A stretch of DNA of 64,000 bases, from contig CM023539.1 of the NCBI GenBank assembly GCA_013350335.1, positions 34,520,631 to 34,584,630 on the forward strand. The letters are read 5' to 3'. The position numbers and the translations under genes were made by a program. Under the pieces are notes generated by a model. It had not been told where the DNA came from. It saw only the letters and a list, made by a program, of their open reading frames with translations, and did no database searches. Within the stretch, counting starts at the first letter, position 1. The number at the start of each line of letters is the position of its first letter. Shown here in pieces: positions 23,501-33,895 of the stretch. Origin of the DNA: Chimonanthus salicifolius. Its lineage: Eukaryota > Streptophyta > Magnoliopsida > Laurales > Calycanthaceae.

Positions 23501-26500
23501 GGATGAGTGGACTAACTCTAAAAGATAGAGTTAAAAATAACCGCATTAGAGATAGTTGAAAAATAGATCCAATAGATGACAATTTGAGAGACCTACTTGA
23601 GGTGATTTGGCATGTAAAAAGAAGACCAAAGGACAACCTCAATATGTAAAGTCAAGAGTTTACAAGTTGTAGGTACAAGGAGGGGTAGACCGCTAAAAGT
23701 GTGGCGGGAAGAGAGACAAAAAGACATGATAGATAGTGGGGTGATTGACTGTATGATTTATGATATGATCAAATGGATAAGTATAACATAAAAAGTCAAC
23801 CCCAAATAAACAGGATTTTGGCTTTACGATGATGATGCTCCAAAATCAACTACCAAGTGGTGATTATTCTCAATATCTAGGTCATTGGCTTCAGCTAAGG
23901 ACATCTTCATCCTATTGAAAAAAAAAAGATGTTAAAGGTCGGGTGTTTACCTTAGTAAGAATGACAAATGCTAAGCAAGTGAAAAAGGCCCTCAAAATTT
24001 TCAACGGAGCCATTTATGGGCATACGACCTTGTTTGTTTAGAAAGCACTATATGGTAGAGATAGTGGTCCAGCTCTTGCTCCAGTTAAAGGAGTTGGCTT
24101 TAGTAGACCAAACTCTATCCCAATCACAGTAGTTGGTTCAGTTCCTACAAGGAGTAGGGGTGTTAAAAGGAATCCGCCTTCGTGAGAAGAGAGGGGGAAA
24201 ATATAAAAAACTGGGTAAAGATCAACAAGGAGCAAAATGGATTGGAGGTTAAAAACAGGCCTTTGGTGATATTCTCAAAGAGATTAAAAAGGGATCAGAA
24301 GATACATGTTTTCGAATTGCAACTCAAGGAGAAGAACTTGGCAAAAAATCTCAAATGGCTTCATTGTCCATTGTTGGCAAGAGCTTCCAAGAAGGTGTCC
24401 AATGCCAAACTGGAACAATTTTTTAGGATGGTGGAGGCTAGGAGCTTGGGGCAGATTTTTAACTTATCATTGTTTAGTCTAAGGATATAGCTAGCATATT
24501 AGATAAAGAGGAAGGTCTCAAGTGGAAAGAGATTCGTTTTTTCTCTACAAATCTAGAAACCTTAACTGCTTGCTCTCGTGAGAAAGGTGTGGTTTCATCT
24601 CTTTGGTCTTCCATTGAGTGCATGGAATGAGAAAGCATTTTAGAAGATGGGTAATTAAGGTTGGCAAGAGGTGCTTGAGGACGGATTTGTTTTGATCTTA
24701 GACTATTGATAAAAACTAAAACCATTAATTCCATTCCAAAAGCGATTGTACTGAAGTTTTTGGAGGTCCAAATTGTATCTAGGTGAGAGATGCAACAATC
24801 TCAACGATCATAGTTGCAACAAAAATGATCCATCGCATTTGACGATGGGAGGTGTTTTCTCCCCAAGAAGAAGAGATGTCAAAAGGTGGGAAATGAGGGG
24901 TCGAGAGGGGGTCACATGGATTTCGCACATGATTCATACAACGCCTTTATCACATGTGGGAGAGGAGACTACCCAACAGCTAGTGATGTGGCATGTGTTG
25001 TAGTAAGAGCGTGTCTCTCTTTCTTTTTAGGAAAAAGTTCTATTCTTTTGTATAGTCTCTCAAGCCATCTTATGTACAAGAGTGGACCCAAATTGAACTA
25101 AATTTTAATCTACTCAAAAAATATGGCCAAAATATGAAAAAAAAAAAATTCAAGTAGGTCATGTCAAGTTCACATTCGGATAAAAGATTGCCACCTCCAG
25201 ATGCATTAACAAATTGTGAGCTTAGCTGCTGGTGAGTGGATTGAAGGTGGCATCGAAAGAGGTTTTCAAGGATACGTACGGTGCTTTCGTAGAAGATAGG
25301 CAGATTTTGGACAGACTGCTAATAGCAAATGAAGTTATTCATGAGAGGAAAGAAAACAAGAGGTTAGGTATTTTGTTGAAAATTGAAATGGAAAAGGCAT
25401 ATGCCCGATCTTAGCTCAAGCCGTGTAGCTACAATGCAAGTCCTAACCAGACTTGACTCAGGACCACACACAACTAGCATGGGTTGCACCCAATTGCAGA
25501 TCTGAGTCATGTTACCAATTCAACAATAAAAAATTTAAAAAAGAAAGTAATGAGAATGAAAATCAAAACAAAAATAAAATTAAGTAAATAAAAAACTCAC
25601 CAACTGACATCCATTCAGGTGGTCGGATTGTGCATTTTCCCCTTTTCTTCAAAGCTACTGCAAGCCACAATGGCACTTTTACAGCTATTTGTGGTAAAAA
25701 TGGGCCAAAGTCACCCTGATAGGATAATTTTCAAACATTAATCTTTCTACAGATTTCAATACTATTATGAGATAGGAAAAATATAGTCAAGGAGATCAGT
25801 ATCAATAGGGTCACCTAGAGTTATAAACATAAAACTGCACATAAAGAAAAAAGAAAGTTACGCATATCATATGAAGAGCATCCATTCTCATATTTGGAAC
25901 AATTTCCATCATTTCATCTTCTGCAAGAAACTCTACCTGAAAATCCAAACTCCAATCTCATTAGAAGCCATCAAAATCACTATAAAGACAAATCTGAATT
26001 CTGACTAGATTCTGGTCTTGAAGATGTTAAATTTCAAAATTTAAATTCGAGATGGAAAAATGCTCCTTGGAGGTATAAGATCCAAAATTAACTGCATTTC
26101 CACCCAAAGGATAAGCATTGCCATTTGAAGTTCTAGTGCTTGTGGTCTGAGTGAAAAAGTATGAGCTCCACTTAAATTTGAAATCCACCCAACTGCACCC
26201 AAGCACAAAATCACTGCACATTACCATATTGTACAGATAAATACATTTTGAAATTAGAATATTTTTTTAAAATGATCTGGTAATTATAATTGAGCATTAT
26301 TATAAAAAAAAAAAAAAAGGCAGGGGCTGTTCGGGCGACTAGTTTATCCTTAAAACCTTGTAATTAAAGGAACCCATTAGAAACCGACGATCTTCAATTC
26401 TTGACCAAGACACTCCTTCGTAATTTCAACTTTTCCTAGTAAAGAAATAACCCGGGGAAAGGGAAGGAGAGAGGGAGGGTCTGGAAATTTGTGATCTTTA

Positions 26501-26680
26501 TCAAACACGAAGAATAGGGAAGAGAAACAGGTGTGTTTTACTAAACGAAACTGGAAACGGATTCAGTAGCAATTTGAAATATATACAAAGTTAAAATTAA
26601 CGGATAGGAGAGACAGAAAGAAGAGAAGAGACCTCTGGCGCAGAGAAAAAGGAAAGGTGGGGATCGGATTGTCCAGCCAT
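11576..26680 (-). CDS. PSF2: DNA replication complex GINS protein PSF2, complete gene, 8 exons
   Basis: PSF2 is one of four subunits of the GINS tetramer (SLD5, PSF1, PSF2, PSF3), which joins CDC45 and MCM2-7 to form the CMG replicative helicase in the nucleus. Exons, in transcription order: 26680-26633, 25936-25862, 25715-25601, 22794-22695, 22608-22578, 22495-22403, 20687-20535, 11596-11576. All junctions are GT..AG, and the phases add up to 636 nt, giving 211 aa plus stop, close to the roughly 210 aa known for plant PSF2. Family hallmarks in order are [32 protein letters not shown], the B-domain stretch [20 protein letters not shown], then [17 protein letters not shown], the A-domain part [11 protein letters not shown], and [16 protein letters not shown]. 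No internal stop or frameshift is seen. Intron 7 is 8.9 kb and full of transposons; other introns are 82 bp to 2.8 kb. The gene looks functional. The least certain part is exon 8. Confidence 0.95.
13005..13355. mobile_element. MITE with ~165-bp terminal inverted repeats (PSF2 intron 7)
   Basis: The left arm (aaatgatcacccgc, catgggacccaccaaat, ccattggaaaa, aaccttgatggga) returns inverted in the right arm (ggtgatcatcc, ccccatg, ttttccaatg, ccatcaaggt). There is no coding capacity. The target duplication is unclear because the flanks are A/T runs. Confidence 0.7.
13455..13713 (+). repeat. 5' LTR of the gutted copia element
   Basis: It starts tgttgtggg and ends ttctaga (3' copy ttctaca). It matches 16424-16679 almost base for base, with a few substitutions and one or two short indels. 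Confidence 0.85.
14930..15530 (+). pseudogene. Copia gag zinc knuckle and protease remnant
   Basis: The frame reads KGICFCSY, a stop in place of the expected Cys, then [17 protein letters not shown], a copia CCHC knuckle. After another stop (before IIDFGATYH) the protease region follows: DFGAT instead of the catalytic DSGAT, then [17 protein letters not shown]. Two stops and the Ser-to-Phe change show it is dead. Confidence 0.8.
15535..16280. other. Foreign segment replacing copia integrase/RT, LTR-like
   Basis: It does not continue the copia reading frame. It contains a TATA-like tctataaatac followed by a leader-like stretch and ggcttcggccctccggc, as in an LTR. The ends were not resolved. 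Confidence 0.35.
16285..16423 (+). pseudogene. Copia polyprotein C-terminal remnant
   Basis: It reads like the end of copia RNase [20 protein letters not shown], then [13 protein letters not shown] and stop, directly before the purine tract and 3' LTR. Confidence 0.75.
16424..16679 (+). repeat. 3' LTR of the gutted copia element
   Basis: It runs from tgttgtgggg to ttctaca and pairs with 13455-13713. Confidence 0.85.
17110..17385. repeat. Local duplication with catc microsatellite
   Basis: Two copies of a segment with ttggttgatgatgtc, aagagtttcttccattg and aaatgtagtacatg flank a (catc)n tract at about 17227-17285. Confidence 0.6.
17570..18050 (-). pseudogene. LINE RNase H domain (fairly intact)
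   Basis: About 160 codons are open: [59 protein letters not shown] and [15 protein letters not shown]. The acidic positions expected of RNase H (D in NVDA, E in EAEL, D in EGDS, D in VADF) are all present. The domain is cut off upstream by the TRIM insertion, so no full protein can be made. Confidence 0.85.
18051..18290 (+). repeat. 5' LTR of TRIM A
   Basis: 240 bp, tgtgatacccttg to gggcgttaca. The same sequence is found in the split 3' LTR 18377-18512 plus 19033-19135. Confidence 0.85.
18293..18304 (+). promoter_or_regulatory. TRIM A primer-binding site
   Basis: TGGTATCAGAGC, the usual plant initiator-tRNA-Met primer site, lies 2 bp after the LTR end. Confidence 0.85.
18513..19027 (-). mobile_element. 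TRIM element B, complete, inside the 3' LTR of TRIM A
   Basis: On the minus strand: 5' LTR 19027-18821, primer site (tggtatcagag) just below 18819, a ~100-bp interior, purine tract taaagggggtagat, and 3' LTR 18721-18513. It is flanked by a perfect caagg duplication (18508-18512, 19028-19032). It carries no gene and must have moved with help from another element. Confidence 0.9.
20160..20254 (-). mobile_element. Short SINE-like insertion, 14-bp TSD
   Basis: A 95-bp insert with a poly-T end on the plus strand (minus-strand A-tail) and gaggtgagggtcttggggtt is flanked by ttagatctattctt at 20146-20159 and 20255-20268. It lacks visible A and B boxes, so it may be a truncated SINE. Confidence 0.65.
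20535..20687 (-). CDS. PSF2: PSF2 exon 7
   Basis: It encodes [20 protein letters not shown], then [16 protein letters not shown] and a basic tail ending in DRGPR, before the donor gtaagt. If intron 7 were retained the frame would read only three more codons before a stop, so the annotated end depends on exon 8. Confidence 0.95.
20959..21045 (+). mobile_element. Short SINE, 14-bp TSD (PSF2 intron 6)
   Basis: An 87-bp insert ending in cctggacacctccggacct and an A-run is flanked by acatatgagtaaat (20945-20958, 21046-21059). The gaggactagtcggatgc core matches the 3' half of the SINE at 7190-7391 and the copy at 59188. Confidence 0.8.
21750..21975. repeat. Two-copy tandem duplication in PSF2 intron 6
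   Basis: A unit of about 118 bp (tgcagctttaagtacaatc, gcaggctggacc, tggaatatcttataaa) occurs twice in tandem with ~90% agreement by eye. Confidence 0.75.
22403..22495 (-). CDS. PSF2: PSF2 exon 6
   Basis: It encodes [20 protein letters not shown] followed by [11 protein letters not shown]. Acceptor cctatag, donor gtatac, phase 0 at both ends. It forms the first helices of the A-domain. Confidence 0.95.
22578..22608 (-). CDS. PSF2: PSF2 exon 5, 31-nt micro-exon
   Basis: It encodes the end of a split His codon and then [10 protein letters not shown]. It is flanked by short introns of 86 and 82 bp with a gatatcag acceptor and a gtgagt donor. It is conserved in sequence with the family's HARDDIP block. 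Confidence 0.94.
22695..22794 (-). CDS. PSF2: PSF2 exon 4
   Basis: It encodes [20 protein letters not shown] and [13 protein letters not shown] plus two bases. It starts and ends in split codons that match exons 3 and 5. Acceptor gagcag, donor gtatgc. Confidence 0.95.
23400..23845 (+). pseudogene. RTE-clade LINE 3' end (PSF2 intron 3)
   Basis: It reads [20 protein letters not shown], then [20 protein letters not shown], and [13 protein letters not shown], ending in a gatgatgatg tract. These are the standard RTE C-terminal blocks (LYG.ECW, ML.W, HV.RRP) and tail. Stops and frameshifts make it inactive. It is truncated at the 5' side. Confidence 0.8.
23915..25415 (+). pseudogene. Decayed L1-like LINE (ORF1 RRM-like piece and RT piece), PSF2 intron 3
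   Basis: Near 23950 a reading [20 protein letters not shown] then YGHTTLFV looks like an RRM of plant LINE ORF1. Near 24180-24490 a basic ORF has no clear family. At 25208-25410 the frame [20 protein letters not shown] then [12 protein letters not shown] is the LINE reverse transcriptase block preceding the catalytic site. Order and strand fit one heavily decayed LINE. Confidence 0.65.
25601..25715 (-). CDS. PSF2: PSF2 exon 3 (aa 42-79, plus 1 nt)
   Basis: It begins [20 protein letters not shown] and ends RPPEWMSV plus one base, before the donor gtgagt. It is the rest of the B-domain. The 2.8 kb intron 3 that follows contains RTE and L1-like LINE debris. Confidence 0.95.
25862..25936 (-). 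CDS. PSF2: PSF2 exon 2 (aa 17-41)
   Basis: It encodes [16 protein letters not shown] followed by RMDALHMIC, between a ttttcag acceptor and a gtaact donor. It is in phase 0 at both ends. It is the start of the Psf2 B-domain. Confidence 0.94.
26633..26680 (-). CDS. PSF2: PSF2 exon 1 (aa 1-16)
   Basis: It encodes [16 protein letters not shown] from the ATG at 26680-26678, the conserved plant PSF2 N-terminus, and is followed by the donor gtctct. It ends in phase 0. The 696 bp intron 1 follows. Confidence 0.93.
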
Positions 26681-26762
26681 CTCCGAGCCTTAAGAAGCAA
26701 ATCGAATCTGAGCAGAGAACGAATGAGAATGGGATTTTAGTGAAAAACCTAGCTTTTCTAAT

Positions 26763-26770
26763 GGCGGGAA
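26763..26770 (-). promoter_or_regulatory. E2F-like box upstream of PSF2
   Basis: The plus strand reads ggcgggaa, so the gene strand reads attcccgcc, which fits the broad plant E2F consensus WTTSSCSS. It is 83-90 bp before the PSF2 ATG. Plant replication-licensing genes are known E2F targets. Binding here is inferred. Confidence 0.5.
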
Positions 26771-26792
26771 TTAGCTTCGATAATTTATTAGT

Positions 26793-26798
26793 TGGGCC
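26793..26798 (+). promoter_or_regulatory. Site II (TGGGCC) element, PSF2 promoter
   Basis: TGGGCC lies about 113 bp upstream of the PSF2 ATG. Site II motifs (TGGGCY) bind TCP factors in promoters of plant cell-cycle and ribosomal genes. A second copy follows within 6 bp. Confidence 0.4.
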
Positions 26799-26803
26799 CT
26801 TTG

Positions 26804-26809
26804 TGGGCT
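26804..26809 (+). promoter_or_regulatory. Second site II (TGGGCT) element, PSF2 promoter
   Basis: TGGGCT is spaced like paired site II boxes next to the TGGGCC copy. Together with the E2F-like box it makes a typical S-phase promoter arrangement. Function is inferred. Confidence 0.38.
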
Positions 26810-28051
26810 TGTAATTTTTCCTCTCTTCATCTTTAAAATTTTCTTTTTTTATTTTTATGGTTGTTTCTTTGGGGGAGGTTATCCCTTCTCTCAATGAATC
26901 TAATTCCATCGTTCAAAAAATAATTATGGTGGTGATTTTTTTAATTAACTATTAGCTAAAATGATGATGTTCAGACGTCGTTACCACGTAGATGAGTGAA
27001 TCCGAAAGCTATTTAAATTTTTAATTTTAACTGTTTTTTATTACGAAATTAAATTTATATTTTTTTAAATAGACAATAGAGGCACACATCTCCATATTAG
27101 TGATAGCATATAATTGTCACTCGACTAATACTACAAAACTACAAATATTTTTATATATTTGTGAGGATAGATTTTTCATTTAATATATCTTACTTTTATT
27201 TAAATTTATTAAAAAATATTAAAATAGACAATCAAACCTTTAAACCTTAGTGTTGAAATTGTAATACCGTTGCTCCAGATTAGGCGTATTTTAGCTTAAT
27301 AATCTTGTTTAACCGGTTAATCTCGAAGATTATGGTTAAGGCTTTGAGCAAAGCCCAGGTGTAGCCTAATCCGAGCTTGTGAGTTCAGTGATCCAACTCG
27401 TTCAGCTGGAAGGGCATTTTGGTAATTTACTGCTTATTGTGTTTATTTTATAAATTATGTTGTTATATGATTATTATTGGTTGATAATGTTCTTCTTAAT
27501 AAAGGATTTGTATTTCTGATTTTAAAATGAATTTATTTTTAGAAAAAAGTATTTTAAATCCGTCTGTCAAAACCCCGAAAGGGAGTATTAATTATTTTAA
27601 AAGGTTTTGGGAATGAGATAAAATTCAAAACTAATATTTAGTGTTAGACCATTTTAAGTATGGCCTAGTTATTCTTTGACACCCCAAAATGAGGTTGCTA
27701 AAATATTTTATTTAATATTTGTTTAATTAAGTAAATAGTGTTAAATTAAGGTTTTCATTTAAATCAATGGTTTTTAGAGAGATTTAAATTCTAAAATTTT
27801 TATGGTGATCAAAGTTTTCAAAACCCAATTTATCGGTAAGGTTGGATTAAGTTTTTGAGATTTTAAAATCTTGTTTTTAGTTAAAAATCAGCTTTTTATT
27901 AAAACATGGACTTATTTGCAAAATCAGTTTTTGTAGAGGGCTTACTTGCAACCGGACTTCCAAACAGTGATTTAACTGTGCGGAACATCGGCTTCGACTG
28001 CATGCAGAAGCATGTAGTGGCCACCCGACTGTCTCTTCCGGCCAAGCTTCC

Positions 28052-28058
28052 TATAAAA
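28052..28058 (+). promoter_or_regulatory. TATA box of solo LTR A
   Basis: tataaaa, followed by tggccc. It is conserved at the matching place in solo LTR B, which supports it as the LTR promoter. Confidence 0.6.
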
Positions 28059-28559
28059 TGGCCCTCAGGTTATTTGATTAAACTTCCAGCACCTTCTTCT
28101 CTTTCTCAGTCTCTACTGCTCTCAGCTGAAACAACCCAGCCGACCCTTTCAAGCCTCTGTCTTTCTCTGTTTTTGCCAACCGTAAGCTTAGAAGGAAAAA
28201 TTTTCAAAAGACCGGATTTCAGTCCAGGAACTCCAGTGAAGGTAATCAATGTACTCCTCTTTCGATTTCAATCAGTTTAGAATCAAGAAAAAACCGATTT
28301 TGGCCCTGTTTTCAGTGAAAAAAACCAGTTTGAAGTTTTAAGAAAAATCCGGTTTTAAGTGTACCAATGAGGTTCCAGTGATAAAATCGGATGACCCAGT
28401 GAGCTTTAAAGCTCCAAACCCTTCCCTATGGAAAGAGGACTCCCAGAGGAGTCCATCGGACCGGCTAAGTGTGAAAATCAAATCCGGGAAACCCTCTGTT
28501 TCTGGATTCGCATTTCACTGTGTGACTGTCGTCACTGTCTACTGGTGCAGATAGTAGAG

Positions 28560-28920
28560 GAAGACGACTCTCGAACGGTCCAAGAGTCGATCTTCGGACC
28601 GTCCGAGGGTCACTGCTCGGACGTTCCGAGCAGCACCCCTCAGACGTTCCGAGCTTCACCCGAAGACCAGAAGTGCCAGAGGCCAGCCTAACCCACTCGG
28701 ACGAATCGAGTAGAGTTCGGAAGGACCGAGCCCTACTTCGGACGTTCCGAGGCTTACAGACCCACCGAGACCCCCTTTTTCAGATCTTTTCAGTTCGGAA
28801 GGACTTCGGAAGGTCCGAGACCCGATCTTCGGACGATCCAAAGTCAGACCCATGATCCGAGGTTAGTGACTAGTTTAGGTGTGGTTCGGATGATCCGAAG
28901 CCACAGTACCTGGTTCCGAG
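28560..28920. repeat. Array of ~10 short palindromes in solo LTR A
   Basis: Variants of tcggacngtccga (tcggaccgtccga, tcggacgttccga, tcggaaggaccga, tcggatgatccga) occur about every 20-40 bp. The dyads are kept although the central bases change. Confidence 0.8.
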
Positions 28921-30478
28921 GGACCCAGTTTTTAAGTGTTAAATCTTTTTTATTATGATTGATTGCATGTGATGTGATGTTAAGACCCCCTTGTTAATTC
29001 AAAATGTGTACTAACCATCTTCTCTTATTACTATAGTGTATATACTATTGTATTCACTTCCAGGCCACCCTATTGGTCAGGTACTAAGTGATCTCACTTT
29101 CAAGCCAACGCTATATTGTCAGGCACTTAATAACCTCGAGGCCTAACTCAAAATGTCAGATCTGGTCCTATCCAGAAGACAACCGAGAAGTGATCGGAGG
29201 ATCTAGACCTAACTCAATAAGTCAATCTGGTCAATGCCCAGAAGACAATATGAGTTTTGGACTGAACACCCATTTTTATTATATTATTATCTTGTGGATG
29301 ATTATAATTTAAAAATGATAGAAACAAAATAGGAGACTCAATTCCATGTACTTTGGATATTTTTGGGAAAACAAGTATAGTTTTGAAAATACTTGTATGT
29401 GTATAAATGTTATGTATATTGATTGTGCATTTGTTTGTTGTTTGAACAGTGACCACGAAACCACACTTATACGGTGAGGGAACTTAACTTTGCAGCTTGA
29501 TGTAAACAGGTTTATTTGATATAGTACATTGAGCAATGAGTGGTTTCAGATTTGATGAACCCACTCTTGTGCCTAGACTTGATGCACTATGGTAAGAGTG
29601 CTTATGATGTTGATCATATGAAATGTGTAAGACTGCTTCCACATGCCTTGACTATTGAACCAATATCGGCCATATGGGAGATGGTTTACGTCTACTGGAC
29701 TACGAGTGTCGACAGTTGCTGACTTAAGGGTGTCAGTATCGATTGTGGGAGAGCTGGAGATGTACTTGCAATGATGTATTTTGACCGTGTCGGGACTTAA
29801 TACAATGGTCTCAGCGTAGTTGGCAGGCGTTACGTTGGATGATAACAGTATTAGAAAAGAATTGATGAATTATGAGAATGATGATAATATTATGCTTATT
29901 TGTGATCAAGCATGAGATATTTATTGCAACTGTTATTTATTGCTAACCTGTTGTTTATTTAGCTGCACTGTTATATTTCCTTCACTGGACTAGTTAGCTC
30001 ACTCCACTCATCTTTCAGGAGATGAACCCGAGGAAGAGAACCCTCATTTTCAAGCTTAGGGTGGATAAGTTGCGGCGGTGTTTCGGGATTCCCCCTGAGG
30101 GGAATAACCTGATCTTTGTTTTCTGGTTCTTGGAACCTTTTGTTTTTGTTAAGTACCGGATGTGGTACTTAATTTGTTTTAACGTGATGTATTAGACTAC
30201 TGTGTTTTTGTAATAACTCTGATGGTGTTGATGTTTGAGATGATAAATCAATGGTTGGATTTATATGATCATATTATGTGTATGGATGATGTGTTATCTT
30301 TTATATCTAATTGTTGGGTACACTTATGGTATATGTTTGAGTCTACATGTTAGGATCATGCGTGACCTCTGGGCCCAACTGTTGAACCGGCCCAGTTAGA
30401 GTGCTTGAGTTGGTTAAAAAAAAAAAAAAAATCAGTCACGTTCTGAGCCCACCCTTCGGGTCAGGGCGTGACAGAAAT

Positions 30479-32504
30479 GATTAAATAAATTTCAAACACT
30501 CAAAATATAATTGTCATTCTATTTTCCTTCTGAAAAAAAAAAGGCTCTTTTCTTTCTTATTTTATCATTGATAAATTAAAATGCGAGAGGGCAAAATAGA
30601 AAAATTCTTATTTTTACATCACTAATGGTCCCTTTAAGAAGAAGTTCAGAATAGCAATAAAAGAGTAATGATCACATGTTCTCAACATAAGAATGAGGTA
30701 ATCCATGATCCATTTTAAAACAAGTAAATCCAACTATTGATAAAAAAAAAATAGTCAAAGTGGATTAACACATCCTTATACTAGCAATCTAGAGGATAGA
30801 AACATATGATCATTTCGTGTAATTAAATATTTGAAAAGTCAATTATTCACATTAATTAGATCGATCAATCAATATTTTTAAAATTTATCAATTTTAAATA
30901 TAAAAAATAATTTAAAATAATTGAAATTTATAGCCTTTCAAATAATACATCAATTAATCCAATTAAACTGATTTTTAATCCATCTAGTATTCAACTGCAA
31001 CCTTTCCATTGAAGTTGACTTTATAGAATCTAGATTACTATACATAAAAGTTTTAAAATTGATCAAAATTTGTGACCTTAAAAAAATGTTGCTCTATCAA
31101 TCCAAATAAAGTGACTTTTACTGAGGCCATGTTCAAACATAAGGCTTTTAATCAATGTGATTTTTAGGTGACACGTGTTATTATATACCACAAAGATTAA
31201 ATATTAAAAGTACCTTACCATGATCAAAATTTGTTGCTTTAAAAAAACATGGCGATCTATTCAATTTAATTGATTTTCTATCGACACATGTTTATATATA
31301 TATATATCCTTGGTTTTTCACACGTAAATTAAAAAAAAATTATATATTTTTTGATACGTTCGTCATTATATGATCATGATAATTTACAGTAAGGGGACCT
31401 TAGCATTCAAACTATGTTAAAATCCTTATTGTCCAATCATATATAGTTGAAAAAATTAGTCCAACACATGCCCTTGCATTTCGAGCGACATCAAGTAAAT
31501 ATACATTGGCTTCACAAATTTTTGATACAATTTTGAAATATATAAATATTATTTAATTAAAATATACAGATCAATAAAATGTAAGCTGTACTTGAGTATG
31601 ATCGAATGCGAACAGAGTGCAGCCCTCTAAATGTGCCCTTTGTATGTTAGCCCTTTGATTTTGCAAATGGTTGAGATTTATTCTTGCATGTAATGGTTAT
31701 AATGATTAATGATGATGATTGTGTTTGGATGAGGGGGTAGAGGAGTTTAAAGGAAGGTAGTCATCTTTTTATCTTCCTTTAATGACAAAGAAATGGATGA
31801 GAAAATTTCTAAGTTTACTCACAATAGCACAAATATGAAAACTTAGTTCTATATTTTATCATGAAATCATGTTAAAGGAAAATCTATTAGCAAAGGGTCT
31901 GCAAAAATTACCTATTATTATAAGACAACCTTTAAGTTTAAAGATTTGAAACTCAAATAAAAAAGAAAACAAGCACAATTTTTTAAGTTCATCTCCTTTC
32001 TTTCATCTCTCTTTATTTATAAAGATGAATCATGAATGTACATGTCCTCGAGGTCAGTAAGATACTCTAAGAGGCTTTAGACAGTAAAAAAATCTTCCTT
32101 AATCTTATCGATGTAGTCAGTTGCAAACAGATTTGAGGCTAACCTAAATGAAGCGATCTTTTCCTTAATCTCTAATATCTTATAGAAGCGAAATTATATT
32201 ACAATTATAATCTTATGTTTAAAAAAATTAAAGTAATATTTTTAATGAAAAAGAAGAAGAGAAAATATATAATATTTTTTTTAAAAAATACAGTCTTAAA
32301 CATTAAATAACCTTTTAAATTAATTTATATCCAACAAAATATTCAATTTTAATTTTAATATACTGTTTTTAAAGATGTGCAGAAGGGTCATAAATTCAAT
32401 GATGTAAAAAAAAAAAAAACATACCCACTCCCAGGTGTATGGTTTAGATATATGGTGGGGAGCAAATCGGTCTCTCGGTCAGTCGAAAGTGTAATTTTAG
32501 TCAT
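30479..32504. other. Gene-free AT-rich intergenic stretch
   Basis: No coding region is seen. At about 32040-32090 the words ctcgagg, agatactctaagaggct and an A-run recall the 3' end of the short SINE family, without a clear duplication. Confidence 0.45.
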
Positions 32505-32850
32505 TTAGAGCATTGCCACAAATAATGTTCTCGGGATATTAACCACGATTGATAATATTGAGATAGTTTTAAGTTCTCAGATTTTTATCCAAAAATTAAA
32601 AGAAGAATCTTGAAGAAAATATAATATTTAAAAATAATAAAATAAAATATTAATAAGAAATTTACCGATATTTTATCAAGAATTTATCATAAATTTATTG
32701 GGATATTATCGTAATATTTTTATGTATCACGGGTAGTATCAAAATTTTATTGAGAATTTATTAAAAATTTACTGTAACACCAATAAATCTTGAAATATTA
32801 AAGGCCATTGATATTTTGTTGATAAATACATGATACATTTAAAAATAGGG
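32505..32850. mobile_element. Uninterrupted relative of the 1-153/5601-5765 AT-rich element
   Basis: In inverted orientation it runs straight through the point where the other copy is split: tatcggtaaatttcttatta followed by atattttattttatt. It thus preserves the empty site. Confidence 0.65.
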
Positions 32851-33669
32851 AGCCCATTTAGACACCGCTGAAATCTGCTACTAGATACCGAATTTAAGAT
32901 TTTGAGTGAAAATTACAATTCTGTCCTTCCGCGTAGAATCTGTTACGCCCTGACCCGAAGGGTGGGCCCGGAACGCGACTGTTTTTTTTTTTTTTTAAAG
33001 ATAAACTAAACTAACTCATAAGCATTCTAACTGGGCCGAATCGACAGTTGGGCCCAAAGGTCACACATGATCCCAACATGTGGACTCAAATATATACCAT
33101 AAGTCTACCCAGCAATAGACATAGAAAATACAAACATCAATACATAATTCTAAACATTGAATTATTATTCAAAACATTATCATATAGAATCCAACCATTG
33201 ATTCATCATTACAAAATCACATCAGAGTAGCTATAGAAACGCAGCAGTCCTAGCATAACACGTTAACACACACTAAGTACCACACTCGGTACTTTACAAA
33301 GAAAATGATTCCAAGAACCAGAAGGCACAAAAACGAGGGTGTTCCTCTCAGTGGGAATCCCAAAGCAACGCCGCAGCTTATCCACTCTAAACTTCAAATG
33401 GAGGGTTCTCATCTTCGGGTTCATCTCCTGAAAGGTGAGTGGGGTGAGCTAACTAGCTCAGTGAAGGAAATATAACAGTGCAGTTTTAAAGTAAACAACA
33501 AGTTAGTATAAATAATCAACAGTTGTAATGTAACATCTCATGTTTGATAATAAAATCACAATATTAAGTAAAGTCTCATCATCATGTCCATCATTTTATC
33601 ATTTTCCATTACTGCTGTCATCCAACGTAGCCTCTAGATCCCATATTGACAATCATAGTATTAAGTCCC

Positions 33670-33895
33670 GATACTGTCAAAATACATTATTGCAAGTATA
33701 TCTCCGGCTCTCCCATAGCCGGTACTGACACCCTCGGGTCAGTAACTGACGCCCACAAGTTCACCTATGGTCCAGTAGACATAAAATACATCATCGCAAG
33801 TATATCTCCGGCTCTCCCATAGCCGGTACTGACACCCTTCGGGTCAGCAACTGACGCCCACAGTCCACCCATGGTCCAGTAGACATAAAACATCT
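33670..33895. repeat. Tandem duplication inside solo LTR B
   Basis: The unit with tgcaagtatatctccggctc, tagccggtactgacaccc and ggtccagtagacataaaa is present twice. LTR A has one copy. Confidence 0.8.

Larger units (their letters stand above)
27260..30473 (+). mobile_element. Solo LTR A, 3.2 kb, chromovirus (Tekay/Del)-like, TSD gaaat
   Basis: It starts tgtaatacc and ends gtcagggcgtgaca, with a perfect gaaat duplication (27255-27259, 30474-30478) and no internal retrotransposon region: a product of LTR-LTR recombination. It has a TATA box (tataaaa, 28052-28058) and a cluster of tcggaccgtccga-like palindromes at 28560-28920. The 27906-28280 and 28428-28855 ORFs are LTR sequence. The long LTR and gcgtgaca end resemble Tekay/Del chromoviruses; that assignment is inferred. 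Confidence 0.88.

Noticed and set aside
27906..28280. 124-codon ORF in solo LTR A, with a partial counterpart in LTR B
   Set aside because: The similarity (DCMQKH-type words) is explained by LTR homology. The TATA box lies inside the ORF and the frame is not kept between copies.
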